Assembly (NCBI RefSeq): GCF_951230135.1
Contig: NZ_CATNVC010000002.1
Location: 248,001 to 312,000, forward strand
Origin: Butyricicoccus sp. Marseille-Q5471
GTDB lineage: Bacteria; Bacillota; Clostridia; Oscillospirales; Butyricicoccaceae
Length of the DNA stretch: 64,000 nucleotides
Direction of reading: 5' to 3'
A program made the position numbers and the translations under genes. Shown piece after piece: positions 1 to 8,554 of the stretch (positions are counted from its first letter, which is position 1; every line of letters begins with the position of its first letter). A model generated the notes under the pieces. That model did no database searches. It was not told the DNA's origin and worked only from the letters and a program-made list of their open reading frames with translations.

Positions 1-324
1 GATGGCTGCATCAATCCTTATATCATTTTTGCGCTGCTCATTCATGCAGGCCTTGATGGCATTGAACAGAAAACCGTGCTCGCCCCCGCGTGCGATGTCA
101 ATCTCTTCACCGCACCGGATGACGTGCGCGAACGCTATCAGGCGCTTCCCGTTTCGCTCTGCGAAGCAATCAAATGTGCTTCCGGCAGCGAATTTATCTC
201 CGGCATTCTGCCCGAAAAGACCCGGAACAGCTTCTTTGCCTCCAAGCAGACCGAGCACGACCTCCTAGCCACGGCTGACGATCAGCTTTCCGCCGAACGC
301 ATTCTCTATTTCGAGCGGTATTGA
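1..324 (+). CDS. glnA: Glutamine synthetase, C-terminal end (partial)
   Basis: The window opens inside this gene, and reading frame 1 stays open from base 1 to a TGA at 322-324. The first residues read NPYIIFALLIHAGLDGIEQK, the conserved C-terminal region of type I glutamine synthetases, which make glutamine from glutamate, ammonia and ATP in the cytoplasm. The tail ends in LSAERILYFERY. Only about 107 residues are visible, so the active-site residues cannot be checked. An ANTAR-domain regulator follows 42 bases later with its own ribosome site, a pairing familiar in Clostridia, which suggests that nitrogen assimilation and RNA-level antitermination are linked here. Family assignment is secure; the subtype is less so. 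Confidence 0.9.
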   Translation, partial: DGCINPYIIFALLIHAGLDGIEQKTVLAPACDVNLFTAPDDVRERYQALPVSLCEAIKCASGSEFISGILPEKTRNSFFASKQTEHDLLATADDQLSAERILYFERY

Positions 325-366
325 TCAGAGGGAATCGTACACACAGCTAAAGGAGGGGGAGCCAAG

Positions 367-939
367 TTGGAACGAGTTTTAATCGTATCCTCCACAGAGA
401 AATCGCACACCATGCTTGCACAGTTTTTAACGGCCTGCGGCGTGCAGGCGCAGACCCTTTCCGCCCTTTCGGGCGCGGAGGCACGCCGCATTCTGGTCGA
501 GCAGGAATATGACCTCATTCTCATCAACGCGCCCCTGCCCGATGAATTCGGCCACGAGCTGGCACAGACCGCGGCGCAGGACAGTCTGGCGGGTGTGATG
601 ATTATTGTGAAGGCGGAAATGAGCGACGCGGTCGCTGAACGGGTTGAAGACGACGGCGTGTTCGTCATTCCGAAGCCACTGAACCGCGCCCTGTTTTTGC
701 AGGCGCTGCGCATGACCCGCGCTTCCCGCTCACGGCTGACCGGCCTGCAGAGCGAAAACCGCAAGCTGCTGAAGCGTATTGAGGATATTCGCCTGGTTGA
801 CCGGGCAAAATGTATTTTGATTGAGTGCTGTGCCATGACCGAGCCCGAGGCGCACGCTTACATTGAAAAGAGGGCAATGGACAGCCGGCTAACCAAGCGG
901 CAGGTCGCCGAAGAAATCCTGAACACCCACGAGGAGTAA
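367..939 (+). CDS. ANTAR-domain response regulator (RNA-binding antiterminator)
   Basis: A protein of 190 residues starting at TTG 367, chosen because a strong AAAGGAGG site lies at 349-356. Residues 1-115 look like a receiver domain: a hydrophobic LIVSS first strand, a DLILINAPLP stretch at the usual phospho-acceptor position with D52 or N56 rather than a classical D-M-P context, and an IPKPL lysine motif. After a short coiled linker (ENRKLLKRIEDIRLVDRAK) comes an ANTAR domain with MTEPEAHAYIEKRAMD and QVAEEIL signatures. ANTAR proteins bind paired hairpins in mRNA leaders and prevent termination. Its position behind glnA suggests control of nitrogen-assimilation transcripts. The receiver may be atypical or ligand-gated. 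Confidence 0.88.
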   Translation: MERVLIVSSTEKSHTMLAQFLTACGVQAQTLSALSGAEARRILVEQEYDLILINAPLPDEFGHELAQTAAQDSLAGVMIIVKAEMSDAVAERVEDDGVFVIPKPLNRALFLQALRMTRASRSRLTGLQSENRKLLKRIEDIRLVDRAKCILIECCAMTEPEAHAYIEKRAMDSRLTKRQVAEEILNTHEE

Positions 940-942
940 AAG

Positions 943-980
943 ACAGGGCAAAGCATGCGGCCTTTGCCCTGTTTTCTTAT
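943..980 (+). terminator. Rho-independent terminator after the ANTAR gene
   Basis: The arms ACAGGGCAAAG (943-953) and CTTTGCCCTGT (962-972) pair almost perfectly and are followed by TTTTCTTATTTTT. It ends the glnA-ANTAR unit. Confidence 0.85.
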
Positions 981-1068
981 TTTTGTTTTCCGTTGTATTT
1001 TATAAATATTCTCCGTCAATTTGGTCAGAATGGACGATATAGAGCGTTTTTGTACCCCGATGTTCGGC

Positions 1069-1097
1069 TTTACAGGAAAACTTACATATGATATACT
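1069..1097 (+). promoter_or_regulatory. Sigma-A type promoter of dapF-pyrG-dapL
   Basis: TTTACA at 1069-1074 and TATACT at 1092-1097 are separated by 17 bases, about 70 bases upstream of the dapF start. It is the only good promoter seen ahead of the three-gene run. Confidence 0.7.
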
Positions 1098-1171
1098 GAT
1101 ACTGTATGAGTCGGATTCCGTCAAGATTCCGTCTCATATGCCATTTTTTGTATATTAAGGAGTGATTGCGC

Positions 1172-2017
1172 GTGAAGCTGTCCTTTACCAAGATGCACGG
1201 CTGCGGCAACAACTACATCTATTTCAACTGCTTTGAGCAAACGATTGCCGACCCGGAAGCGCTTTCCATTCGGCTGAGCGAGCCGCACTTTGGCATCGGC
1301 GGCGACGGCATCATCCTGATTAACCCTTCCGATCGGGCGGATGCGCAGATGCGCATTTTTAACGCCGACGGTTCCGAGGGAAAAATGTGCGGCAACGGCA
1401 TCCGCTGTGTCGGCAAATACCTGTACGACAATGGTATGGTCGACGGCCGCACGACAATCACGGTTGACACACTCTCAGGCGTTAAAACGCTTACACTTTC
1501 CGTTCAAAACGGCAAGATGGAGACCGCCTGTGTCGATATGGGCGCGGCCATCCTGACCCCGCGCGACATTCCGGTCGACCTCGACGGTGAGATTGCCGTC
1601 GACGCACCCTTGGTCGTAGATGAAAAGGTCTATCACATCACCTGTGTTTCCATGGGCAACCCGCACTGCGTCATTTTCCTCGATGAGGATGTCGATACGC
1701 TCGACCTGACGCGCATCGGTCCCAAGTTTGAACATCATCCGCTCTTTCCCGAGCGCGTCAATACCGAGTTCGTCAACGTTATGCCGGACGGCTCGCTCAA
1801 GATGCGCGTATGGGAGCGCGGCTCGGGGGAAACCTGGGCCTGCGGCACGGGCGCATGTGCAGTCGGCGTGGCGGCCTGCCTGAACGGCCATGCGCGCAAG
1901 GGTGAGGATATCACCGTCCACCTGCGCGGCGGCGACCTGACCATTCATTATACCGATCAAACCGTGCTGATGACCGGCGCGGCCACTACCGTTTTTGAGG
2001 GGGAAATCGAAATATGA
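1172..2017 (+). CDS. dapF: Diaminopimelate epimerase
   Basis: Converts LL- to meso-diaminopimelate for lysine and peptidoglycan synthesis in the cytoplasm. I place the start at GTG 1172, not at TTG 1166, because AAGGAG at 1157-1162 lies 9 bases before the GTG but only 3 before the TTG; this gives 281 residues, normal for the family. Visible hallmarks are [12 protein letters not shown] near the N-terminus, the first catalytic cysteine in [16 protein letters not shown] and the second in [13 protein letters not shown]. Its stop overlaps the pyrG start (ATGA). Together with dapL downstream it supplies the last steps of the aminotransferase variant of diaminopimelate synthesis. Confidence 0.95.
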   Translation: MKLSFTKMHGCGNNYIYFNCFEQTIADPEALSIRLSEPHFGIGGDGIILINPSDRADAQMRIFNADGSEGKMCGNGIRCVGKYLYDNGMVDGRTTITVDTLSGVKTLTLSVQNGKMETACVDMGAAILTPRDIPVDLDGEIAVDAPLVVDEKVYHITCVSMGNPHCVIFLDEDVDTLDLTRIGPKFEHHPLFPERVNTEFVNVMPDGSLKMRVWERGSGETWACGTGACAVGVAACLNGHARKGEDITVHLRGGDLTIHYTDQTVLMTGAATTVFEGEIEI

Positions 2018-3627
2018 CCAAATACATTTTCGTAACCGGCGGCGTTGTCTCCGGACTGGGCAAGGGCATCACGGCGGCCTCGCTGGGTCGTCTGCTCAAA
2101 ATGCGCGGCCTGAAGGTCGCGGCGCAGAAGCTCGATCCGTATATTAACGTTGACCCCGGCACGATGAGTCCGTTCCAGCACGGCGAAGTGTACGTCACCG
2201 AGGACGGCGCCGAAACCGATCTGGATCTCGGCCACTACGAGCGCTTTATCGACGAGGACCTCAACAAGTTCTCCAATCTGACCACCGGCAAGGTGTACTG
2301 GAATGTGCTCAATAAGGAGCGCGCCGGTGAATACCTTGGCGAAACCGTGCAGGTCATCCCCCACATCACCAACGAGATTAAGTCGTTCATCCACTCGGTC
2401 GGCAAGAAGACCTCGGCCGATGTTGTCATCACCGAAATCGGCGGCACAACGGGCGACATCGAATCTCAGCCCTTCCTTGAAGCCATCCGGCAGGTCGCGA
2501 CCGAAGTCGGCCGCCGCAACTGCCTGTTTATCCACGTAACGCTCGTGCCCTTTATCTCGGGTTCGAACGAACCCAAGTCCAAGCCCACCCAGCACTCCGT
2601 TAAGGAACTGCGCGGCCTTGGCATTTCCCCTGACATCATCGTTGCCCGCGTCGATCAGCCGCTGGACGAGGAAATCAAGCGCAAGATTGCACTCTTCTGC
2701 ACCGTGCAGGAAGACTGCGTTATCGAAAACCGCACGCTGCCCGTGCTGTATCAGGCACCCCTGATGCTCGAGGAGAGTCACCTGTCCGACATCGTCTGCC
2801 GTGAGCTCGCCATCGGCGCGCCCAAGGGCGATATGTCCGAATGGACCGATATGCTCGCCCGCATTGCCGCGCGCAAGCATCATGTTAAGATTGCACTGGT
2901 CGGCAAATACGTCAAGCTGCACGATGCGTACCTCTCGGTCGCTGAAGCGCTGCAGCACGGCGGCTACGAGACAGAGTGCTTTGTCGATATCGACTGGGTT
3001 GACTCCGAGGAGATCAACGAATCCTCTGTGGACAAGCTGCTCGGCGAGGTAGACGGCATCATCCTGCCCGGCGGTTTCGGCGGCCGCGGCGTTGAGGGCA
3101 TGATTTGCGCCGCCAACTATGCGCGCACACAGGGTATCCCCTACTTCGGTATTTGCCTGGGCATGCAAATCGCGGTCATGAGCTATGCACGCAATGTGCT
3201 CGACTTTGCGGACGCAAACTCGAGCGAGTTTGATCCCGATTCGAACCACCGTGTCATCGACCTGATGGAGAGCCAGCAGGGCGTTTCCAAAAAGGGCGGC
3301 ACGATGCGTTTGGGCGCGTATCCCTGCAAGGTGCGTCCCGGCACAATTATGGCGAATGCATATGGCGCGGATATGATTTCCGAGCGTCACCGCCACCGTT
3401 ATGAGTTTAACAATGCATTCCGTGAAGCCATCGAATCCAAGGGCATGCTGATTACCGGCACATCACCCACAGGCGAGCTGGTGGAGACGGTCGAGATTCC
3501 GACCCACCCGTTCTATATCGGCGTGCAGTTCCACCCCGAATTCAAATCCCGCCCCAACCGCGCACATCCGCTGTTCAAGGCGTTTGTCGCGGCATCTCTG
3601 AAAAGGAGCCAAGAACATGCAGATTAA
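2014..3627 (+). CDS. pyrG: CTP synthase
   Basis: Makes CTP from UTP, ATP and glutamine; 537 residues is the usual length. The N-terminal synthetase domain carries [20 protein letters not shown] with the P-loop lysine, followed by [11 protein letters not shown] and [11 protein letters not shown]. The C-terminal class I glutamine amidotransferase domain has the oxyanion motif LPGGFGGRG, the catalytic cysteine in GICLGMQ, and the His-Glu pair in QFHPEF. The gene overlaps dapF by 4 bases and dapL by 11, so translation is probably coupled. Placement of a pyrimidine gene between two diaminopimelate genes is not functionally obvious and may simply balance precursors for growth. Confidence 0.97.
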   Translation: MTKYIFVTGGVVSGLGKGITAASLGRLLKMRGLKVAAQKLDPYINVDPGTMSPFQHGEVYVTEDGAETDLDLGHYERFIDEDLNKFSNLTTGKVYWNVLNKERAGEYLGETVQVIPHITNEIKSFIHSVGKKTSADVVITEIGGTTGDIESQPFLEAIRQVATEVGRRNCLFIHVTLVPFISGSNEPKSKPTQHSVKELRGLGISPDIIVARVDQPLDEEIKRKIALFCTVQEDCVIENRTLPVLYQAPLMLEESHLSDIVCRELAIGAPKGDMSEWTDMLARIAARKHHVKIALVGKYVKLHDAYLSVAEALQHGGYETECFVDIDWVDSEEINESSVDKLLGEVDGIILPGGFGGRGVEGMICAANYARTQGIPYFGICLGMQIAVMSYARNVLDFADANSSEFDPDSNHRVIDLMESQQGVSKKGGTMRLGAYPCKVRPGTIMANAYGADMISERHRHRYEFNNAFREAIESKGMLITGTSPTGELVETVEIPTHPFYIGVQFHPEFKSRPNRAHPLFKAFVAASLKRSQEHAD

Positions 3628-4792
3628 TCCCAACTATGCAAATCTTGAACAGAGCTATCTGTTTTCCACCGTTGCCCGCAAGCAGCGCGAGTTTGCTGCG
3701 GCGCACCCCGAAGCTGACATCATCAAGCTCAGCATCGGCGATGTAACCCGTCCGCTCGTACCTGCTGTCATCGATGCGATGCACGCCGCAGTCGAAGATC
3801 AGGCCAAGCAGGAAACGTTCAAGGGTTATGGCGATGAGCAGGGCTACGGCTTCCTGCACGATGCGCTGGTCGGCTACTATAAGGATCACGGTGTGACCCT
3901 TGCGACCGACGAAATCTTCATCTCCGACGGCGCGAAGAGCGATCTCGGCAACATTCTGGATATTTTCGGTGCGGATAATACCGTGCTCATTCCCGACCCG
4001 GTTTACCCGGTGTATGTGGATACCAACGTCATGGCCGGCCGCAAGGTCGTATTTGCCGACGCGAACGAGACAAACGGCTTCCTGCCGCTGCCCGATGCGT
4101 CCGTCAAGGCTGACATCATCTACATCTGCTCACCCAATAATCCGACCGGTGCGGCCTATGACCGCGCAGGGCTGAAGGCTTGGGTGGACTATGCCAACAG
4201 CATGAACGCCGTTATTCTGTATGATGCAGCGTACGAGTGCTTCATCGAGGACGAAAACCTGCCCCGCTCCATTTACGAAATTGCGGGTGCGGAAACCTGT
4301 GCGATTGAGTTTTGCTCCTTCTCCAAGATGGCAGGCTTCACCGGCACACGCTGCGGCTGGACGGTCGTTCCCAAGGCGCTGATGGACGGCACGGTGAACA
4401 AGATGTGGCTGCGCCGTCAGACCACCAAGTTCAACGGCGTGCCCTACATTGTACAGAAGGGCGCTGCCGCATGCTTTACCGAGGAAGGCATGAAGCAGAT
4501 TAAAGAGACGCTTGGCTATTACAAGCAGAATGCCAAGGTACTCGCCGCGACACTCGACGAACTGGGCATCTGGTACACGGGCGGCAAGAACAGCCCGTAC
4601 CTCTGGCTCAAGTGCCCGAACGGCATGGGTTCGTGGGAGTTCTTCGACTACCTGCTCGAAAACGCGCACGTTGTCGGCACGCCCGGCGCAGGCTTCGGCT
4701 CGAATGGCGACGGCTTCTTCCGTCTGACCGCATTCGGTGATCAGCAGCGTACCGTTGAAGCGGCAGCGCGGCTGAAAAAGCTGCTTGGCTAA
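3617..4792 (+). CDS. dapL: LL-diaminopimelate aminotransferase
   Basis: A PLP-dependent class I/II aminotransferase of 391 residues that converts tetrahydrodipicolinate directly to LL-diaminopimelate using glutamate, bypassing the succinylase and acetylase routes. Seen directly: [20 protein letters not shown], the Asp-Ala-Ala-Tyr pocket (YDAAYECFI) and the PLP-lysine motif [15 protein letters not shown]. The start at ATG 3617 lies inside the pyrG tail with AAAAGGAG just upstream. DapL is typical of Clostridia, Chlamydiae, cyanobacteria and plants, and its linkage to dapF supports the assignment over a generic aspartate aminotransferase. Confidence 0.94.
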   Translation: MQINPNYANLEQSYLFSTVARKQREFAAAHPEADIIKLSIGDVTRPLVPAVIDAMHAAVEDQAKQETFKGYGDEQGYGFLHDALVGYYKDHGVTLATDEIFISDGAKSDLGNILDIFGADNTVLIPDPVYPVYVDTNVMAGRKVVFADANETNGFLPLPDASVKADIIYICSPNNPTGAAYDRAGLKAWVDYANSMNAVILYDAAYECFIEDENLPRSIYEIAGAETCAIEFCSFSKMAGFTGTRCGWTVVPKALMDGTVNKMWLRRQTTKFNGVPYIVQKGAAACFTEEGMKQIKETLGYYKQNAKVLAATLDELGIWYTGGKNSPYLWLKCPNGMGSWEFFDYLLENAHVVGTPGAGFGSNGDGFFRLTAFGDQQRTVEAAARLKKLLG

Positions 4793-4802
4793 TGCAACAA
4801 AC

Positions 4803-4838
4803 AATAAAGCCGACCCTTCGGGGTCGGCTTTATTTCGT
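4803..4838. terminator. Bidirectional terminator between dapL and the XRE gene
   Basis: AATAAAGCCGACCC / GGGTCGGCTTTATT forms a 14-bp stem with a TTCG loop. The arms carry A and T runs on both sides, so it can stop the converging dapL and XRE transcripts. Confidence 0.9.
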
Positions 4839-5944
4839 TATCGCTGTGTATACTCTTGGACGTGTCCAAAATTGTCTGTCAGTGTGACACGCACTTCATA
4901 CGAATCATATTCCGAACATGGATATTTTTCACTGCCAAACGAACAGGTCAGTGTAGTATAGTGGAACGCATCGCTGTCCCACAGCATACCATCCATTCCG
5001 ATTTGATCGAACTGTTCGAAACCCTCCAACGGCACTGGACCAGATACGTCTTTTCCTTCAATATACAGTGTTGCGTAGCCGCTGACCGGCCAATTACTTA
5101 ACACTGAATCCTGCATTGCCGGAATCACCTCAACCGAAGCGCTCTTCAAAAAAAGCTGCCCCTCACTCCACACCGCAGTACTAGGTATTAGTACCTCCAT
5201 CTGATATTCTCGCTTCAAATCTGTATATTCCTGTATAGGCAGATTGCGTGTGATACCATCCTTGGTCAGCATCAGCGTGAGTGATACAGTATCTGCCAGT
5301 GGGATGGATACCGAACATTGATAGCTGCCATCCGTCACCTTGGCATCACCTGTCACAGCAAGTTCTTCACTACGCAGCGAGATTTTTGCCGTTTCACTTT
5401 CATCGAAAGTGCGTGGTGTCACGCGAATGTCAAAGGTCAATTGCTCCCCGTCGTATGAGCAGGATACATCACTATCAACAAACTCTGCAGAATCCGATTC
5501 TGTTGGTGCAGGCACATAAACCGTTCCCCCGTTTGGAATCCAATTCACCTGATTTTGCAGCTGACTTAGCCACACCAGTGACACCACATTGCACACAACG
5601 CTTGCACACAGCAGTCCTGCGACACCCCAGATTATCCATCTCATCTTTCGCGTCCACTCTGGCATATGAGGGTCAGAACAATCATCAATGGATACTGTTT
5701 CCGGGGGATTTTGCTCCTCTGATTGCTCCGATTTCCCGGGCAATGGCTCATCCGGCCGCAGCAGCGTGTCCACCGGCACACCGAACAGCCGTGCAAGCTC
5801 CACCAGATTATCCATTCCCGGCACGGCCTGATCCGCTTCCCACTTGGATACCGCTTGCCGCGAAAGCCCCAGTTTCTCACCGAGCGCTTCCTGACTCAAT
5901 CCCCATTCCCGGCGCAGCGCCGCGATTTTTTCGCCTGTTGTCAT
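4838..5944 (-). CDS. Membrane-anchored XRE-family transcriptional regulator
   Basis: A protein of 368 residues. Residues 5-60 form a Cro/CI-type helix-turn-helix (GLSQEALGEKLGLSRQAVSKWE). After an acidic linker comes a single strongly hydrophobic segment at about 102-127 (WIIWGVAGLLCASVVCNVVS), and the remaining 240 residues look like an extracytoplasmic beta-rich region. This cytoplasmic-HTH, one-TM, outer-domain plan suggests direct sensing across the membrane, but the ligand and targets are unknown. Start supported by GGGAGG 6 bases upstream. It is a single-gene unit converging on dapL. The outer domain is not recognised. Confidence 0.8.
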   Translation of the reverse strand: MTTGEKIAALRREWGLSQEALGEKLGLSRQAVSKWEADQAVPGMDNLVELARLFGVPVDTLLRPDEPLPGKSEQSEEQNPPETVSIDDCSDPHMPEWTRKMRWIIWGVAGLLCASVVCNVVSLVWLSQLQNQVNWIPNGGTVYVPAPTESDSAEFVDSDVSCSYDGEQLTFDIRVTPRTFDESETAKISLRSEELAVTGDAKVTDGSYQCSVSIPLADTVSLTLMLTKDGITRNLPIQEYTDLKREYQMEVLIPSTAVWSEGQLFLKSASVEVIPAMQDSVLSNWPVSGYATLYIEGKDVSGPVPLEGFEQFDQIGMDGMLWDSDAFHYTTLTCSFGSEKYPCSEYDSYEVRVTLTDNFGHVQEYTQR

Positions 5945-6052
5945 GGCCTCCCACCTTTCTGTCAGTCTTCATCCTACCGCAAAGCACGCTTGTTGACCAC
6001 CACCCCGCCGTTTCTTTTTGTCAACCAGCGGTTGCGTGTGCCTTTTTTATTG

Positions 6053-6087
6053 AAAAAAACCCCGAAAGACGTCTCTTTCGGGGTTTT
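6053..6087 (-). terminator. Terminator of the aspartate-family operon
   Basis: AACCCCGAAAGA (6058-6069) pairs with TCTTTCGGGGTT (6074-6085) around a CGTC loop. On the minus strand the hairpin is followed by a T run, so it ends the hom-thrB-lysC-6108 transcript. Confidence 0.88.
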
Positions 6088-6107
6088 CGGCGCTTATGTA
6101 GGCGCAA

Positions 6108-6296
6108 TTACTCGATACCTTCGCTTTCACCCTCGGCGCGATTATTAAATGCGTACTCCGGGCACTTAGCCTTTGCTTCTTCCTCAGTCGCGTACGGGCA
6201 GGTGCGAACACGGCCCTCGGTCTCCTGCAGGGCTACACAGATCTTCTCCGTGCCGGTCGCATTGCGGCGGCGGAACAGACACCAAAGCTTTTTCAT
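6108..6296 (-). CDS. Small basic hypothetical protein
   Basis: An ORF of 62 residues starting MKKLWCLFRRRN, with an AAGGAG site 8 bases before the ATG and an intrinsic terminator just after its stop. It carries three cysteines (C6, C20 and C33) and a lysine-, arginine- and glutamate-rich tail. Good translation signals and its place as last gene after lysC support a real gene. I do not recognise the family. The CPYATEEEAKAKCPEY stretch hints at a small metal- or RNA-binding fold, but that is speculation. Confidence 0.65.
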   Translation of the reverse strand: MKKLWCLFRRRNATGTEKICVALQETEGRVRTCPYATEEEAKAKCPEYAFNNRAEGESEGIE

Positions 6297-6391
6297 GTGG
6301 ATTCTCCTTTTCTTGTCATCGGTTGGTATAGGTTTATTATACCTTGCAAAATCCGGATTGTCAACGAGATTGATAAATAATTATCAATATT

Positions 6392-7600
6392 TTACGCGCC
6401 AAAAAACTGCTCATGAATTGCCTTGACAGCCTTTTCGCTGTCTTCTTCGTTAATCAGCACGGAAATCTTGATTTCAGAGGTCGAAATCATACGGATATTG
6501 ATGCCCGCCATCGCAAGTGCCTCAAACATTTTAGCTGCAACGCCGGAGTTGGAGGCCATGCCTGCGCCAACAATCGAAACCTTGGCAACCTTGGTGTTGA
6601 TGGAAACATCCTCATAACCCAGCATTTCCGCATTGTCCTTCAAAATCACGGTAACGCGCTCTGCATCTTCCTCCGGAATGGTAAACGAAATGGACTTCTT
6701 GTTATCCCGACCGACCGACTGCAGAATAATGTCGATATTGACATTGTGCTTTGCCATCAGCGAGAACACCTTAAACGCAGTGCCCGGGGTATCGGACAGG
6801 TTAATCAGCGCAACGCGCGCGCACTTATTGTCACGGGCAACGCCGCTGACATTCAACTTTTCCATGTGAGAGCCCTCCTTGACTTTGGTACCCGGGTTGC
6901 GGGTAAAACTGGAAACGACCTCAAGGTCGACATTATACTTCTTGGCCATTTCAACCGAGCGATTATGCAGCACCTGTGCGCCCAGAGACGCCAGTTCCAA
7001 CATCTCATCATAAGTGATGGTATCCAGCTTGTGTGCGCCGGACACGATACGCGGATCGGCAGTGTACACGCCGTCTACATCGGTGTAAATCTGGCATAGG
7101 TCCGCGCCTACCGTCGCCGCGATTGCAACCGCAGTCGTATCCGAACCGCCGCGCCCCAGTGTAGTTACGTCGCCCATCTTATTGATTCCTTGAAAGCCTG
7201 CCACGATAATGATGCGGCCATTGTCCAGTTCCGCCTTCAAACGGTCGCCCGCGATGCGCTTGATGCGAGCATCCGAATAATTGCTGTCGGTCTCAAGGCC
7301 AATCTGCCAACCGGTCAGCGAAACGACCGGGAAGCCGAGCTTCTGGATGGCCATCGCGAGCAGCGACATGGAAATCATTTCGCCCGTGTTAAGCAGAACA
7401 TCCATTTCACGCTTGGACGGACGCTCGTTCAGCTCCGCAGCTTTTTCGATCAAATCATCCGTGGTATCCCCCTGCGCCGAAACGACGACAATGACCTGAT
7501 TGCCAGCCGCCGCGGTTGAGGTCACGATATCCGCCACGTTCTTCAGTCGTTCGGTATTGGCAACCGAGGTGCCGCCGAACTTTTGCACAATAAGACTCAT
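6392..7600 (-). CDS. lysC: Aspartate kinase
   Basis: First step of the aspartate pathway, phosphorylating aspartate on the way to lysine, threonine and methionine. 402 residues: an N-terminal kinase domain beginning MSLIVQKFGGTSVA and containing GRGGSDTTAVAIAA, and two C-terminal ACT-type regulatory repeats around VGAGMASNSGVAAKMFEALA and INIRMISTSEIKISVLI. The family is monofunctional and normally feedback-inhibited by lysine and/or threonine. Start supported by AAGGAGG 10 bases upstream. It lies 52 bases behind thrB in the same operon, so it is likely the threonine-branch isozyme, although control was not read directly. Confidence 0.95.
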   Translation of the reverse strand: MSLIVQKFGGTSVANTERLKNVADIVTSTAAAGNQVIVVVSAQGDTTDDLIEKAAELNERPSKREMDVLLNTGEMISMSLLAMAIQKLGFPVVSLTGWQIGLETDSNYSDARIKRIAGDRLKAELDNGRIIIVAGFQGINKMGDVTTLGRGGSDTTAVAIAATVGADLCQIYTDVDGVYTADPRIVSGAHKLDTITYDEMLELASLGAQVLHNRSVEMAKKYNVDLEVVSSFTRNPGTKVKEGSHMEKLNVSGVARDNKCARVALINLSDTPGTAFKVFSLMAKHNVNIDIILQSVGRDNKKSISFTIPEEDAERVTVILKDNAEMLGYEDVSINTKVAKVSIVGAGMASNSGVAAKMFEALAMAGINIRMISTSEIKISVLINEEDSEKAVKAIHEQFFGA

Positions 7601-7652
7601 ACTTGTAACTTTTCCTCCTTATATGCCAACCTGCCATATGGCAGATGAACAA

Positions 7653-8543
7653 TCAAATCCACTTGGTGACCGCACCAACCTCGTCACAGCGCAGCACAAT
7701 CGGCTTCCAGTGCGGGTATTTTTCCTTGCACATGGCCTGTGCGCGGGTTAAGTAATCGCGGTCGCCCTTGTAAACCAATGCGATGATGGACGGTCCCGCA
7801 CCCGAAATAAAGGTGCCCAGTGCGCCCAATTCCTTTGCGCCGCGCACGATGTCCTCCCCGTTGTCTATCAGACCGAAGCGGTAGGGCTGGTGCAGGCAGT
7901 CACCGGTAGCAACATCCAGATTTTCGAGCTTACCGGTCGTCAGCGAACCGGCGAGCAGGGCTGCGCGAGCGAGGTTAAAGACCGCGTCGTGGTGTGCAAT
8001 CGTCTTGGGCAGCACAGCGCGTGCCTTTTCGGTTGAAAGTTTGAAATCCGGAATGAACACGATAAAATCAATGGCGCCGTGCACCGGCACGCGGACGTTC
8101 CACACGTGTCCATCTTCCAGCAAAGCGACGCAGAAGCCGCCCAGAATCGCGGGCGTGGAATTGTCGGGGTGTCCCTCAATCGTGGCCGCAAGATCAATTA
8201 CATCCTGCCGGCTCAGCGGCTCGCCCAACAGCGCGTTTGCGCCGAGAATACCCGCCACTGTGCAGGCCGACGAAGAACCCAGACCGCGTGTCTGCGGAAT
8301 GGCGCAGTCCTCAATGATTTTCAGACCGGCGAGGGGCTTTCCACATTCATCATACACCCTTTTGGCGCACTGATAAATCAAATTCCGCGCATCTTTCGGC
8401 ACGAATTGTCCGTTTTTATCAATAATGTCGATGTGATCGCTCTCTTCGATGTCAATCACATTGTATAATTCCAGTGCAATACCGATGCTATCGTATCCCG
8501 AACCCATATTGGCGCTCGTGGCAGGGACAGTGACTCTTACCAT
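7653..8543 (-). CDS. thrB: Homoserine kinase
   Basis: A GHMP kinase of 296 residues that phosphorylates homoserine for threonine synthesis. It begins VRVTVPATSANMGSGYDSIG with the N-terminal substrate motif, carries the ATP-binding glycine-serine loop GLGSSSACTVAGILGAN, and the C-terminal motif GTFISGAGPSIIAL. AAGGAGG lies just upstream of the ATG. It sits between hom and lysC with 11- and 52-base gaps, typical of a coupled aspartate-family operon. No threonine synthase gene is in view, so thrC must lie elsewhere. Confidence 0.95.
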   Translation of the reverse strand: MVRVTVPATSANMGSGYDSIGIALELYNVIDIEESDHIDIIDKNGQFVPKDARNLIYQCAKRVYDECGKPLAGLKIIEDCAIPQTRGLGSSSACTVAGILGANALLGEPLSRQDVIDLAATIEGHPDNSTPAILGGFCVALLEDGHVWNVRVPVHGAIDFIVFIPDFKLSTEKARAVLPKTIAHHDAVFNLARAALLAGSLTTGKLENLDVATGDCLHQPYRFGLIDNGEDIVRGAKELGALGTFISGAGPSIIALVYKGDRDYLTRAQAMCKEKYPHWKPIVLRCDEVGAVTKWI

Positions 8544-8554
8544 ATCGTCCCTCC

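Noticed and set aside
306-836. Minus-strand frame of 176 residues opposite the ANTAR gene
   Set aside because: No ribosome site and serine/arginine-rich composition; the opposite strand carries a clear ANTAR gene.
1957-3396. Minus-strand frame of 479 residues opposite pyrG
   Set aside because: Antisense shadow of a conserved gene with G+C-rich third positions; no domain signature.
5281-6426. Plus-strand frame of 381 residues across the XRE gene
   Set aside because: Proline-, histidine- and serine-rich shadow of the XRE gene, runs through a terminator.
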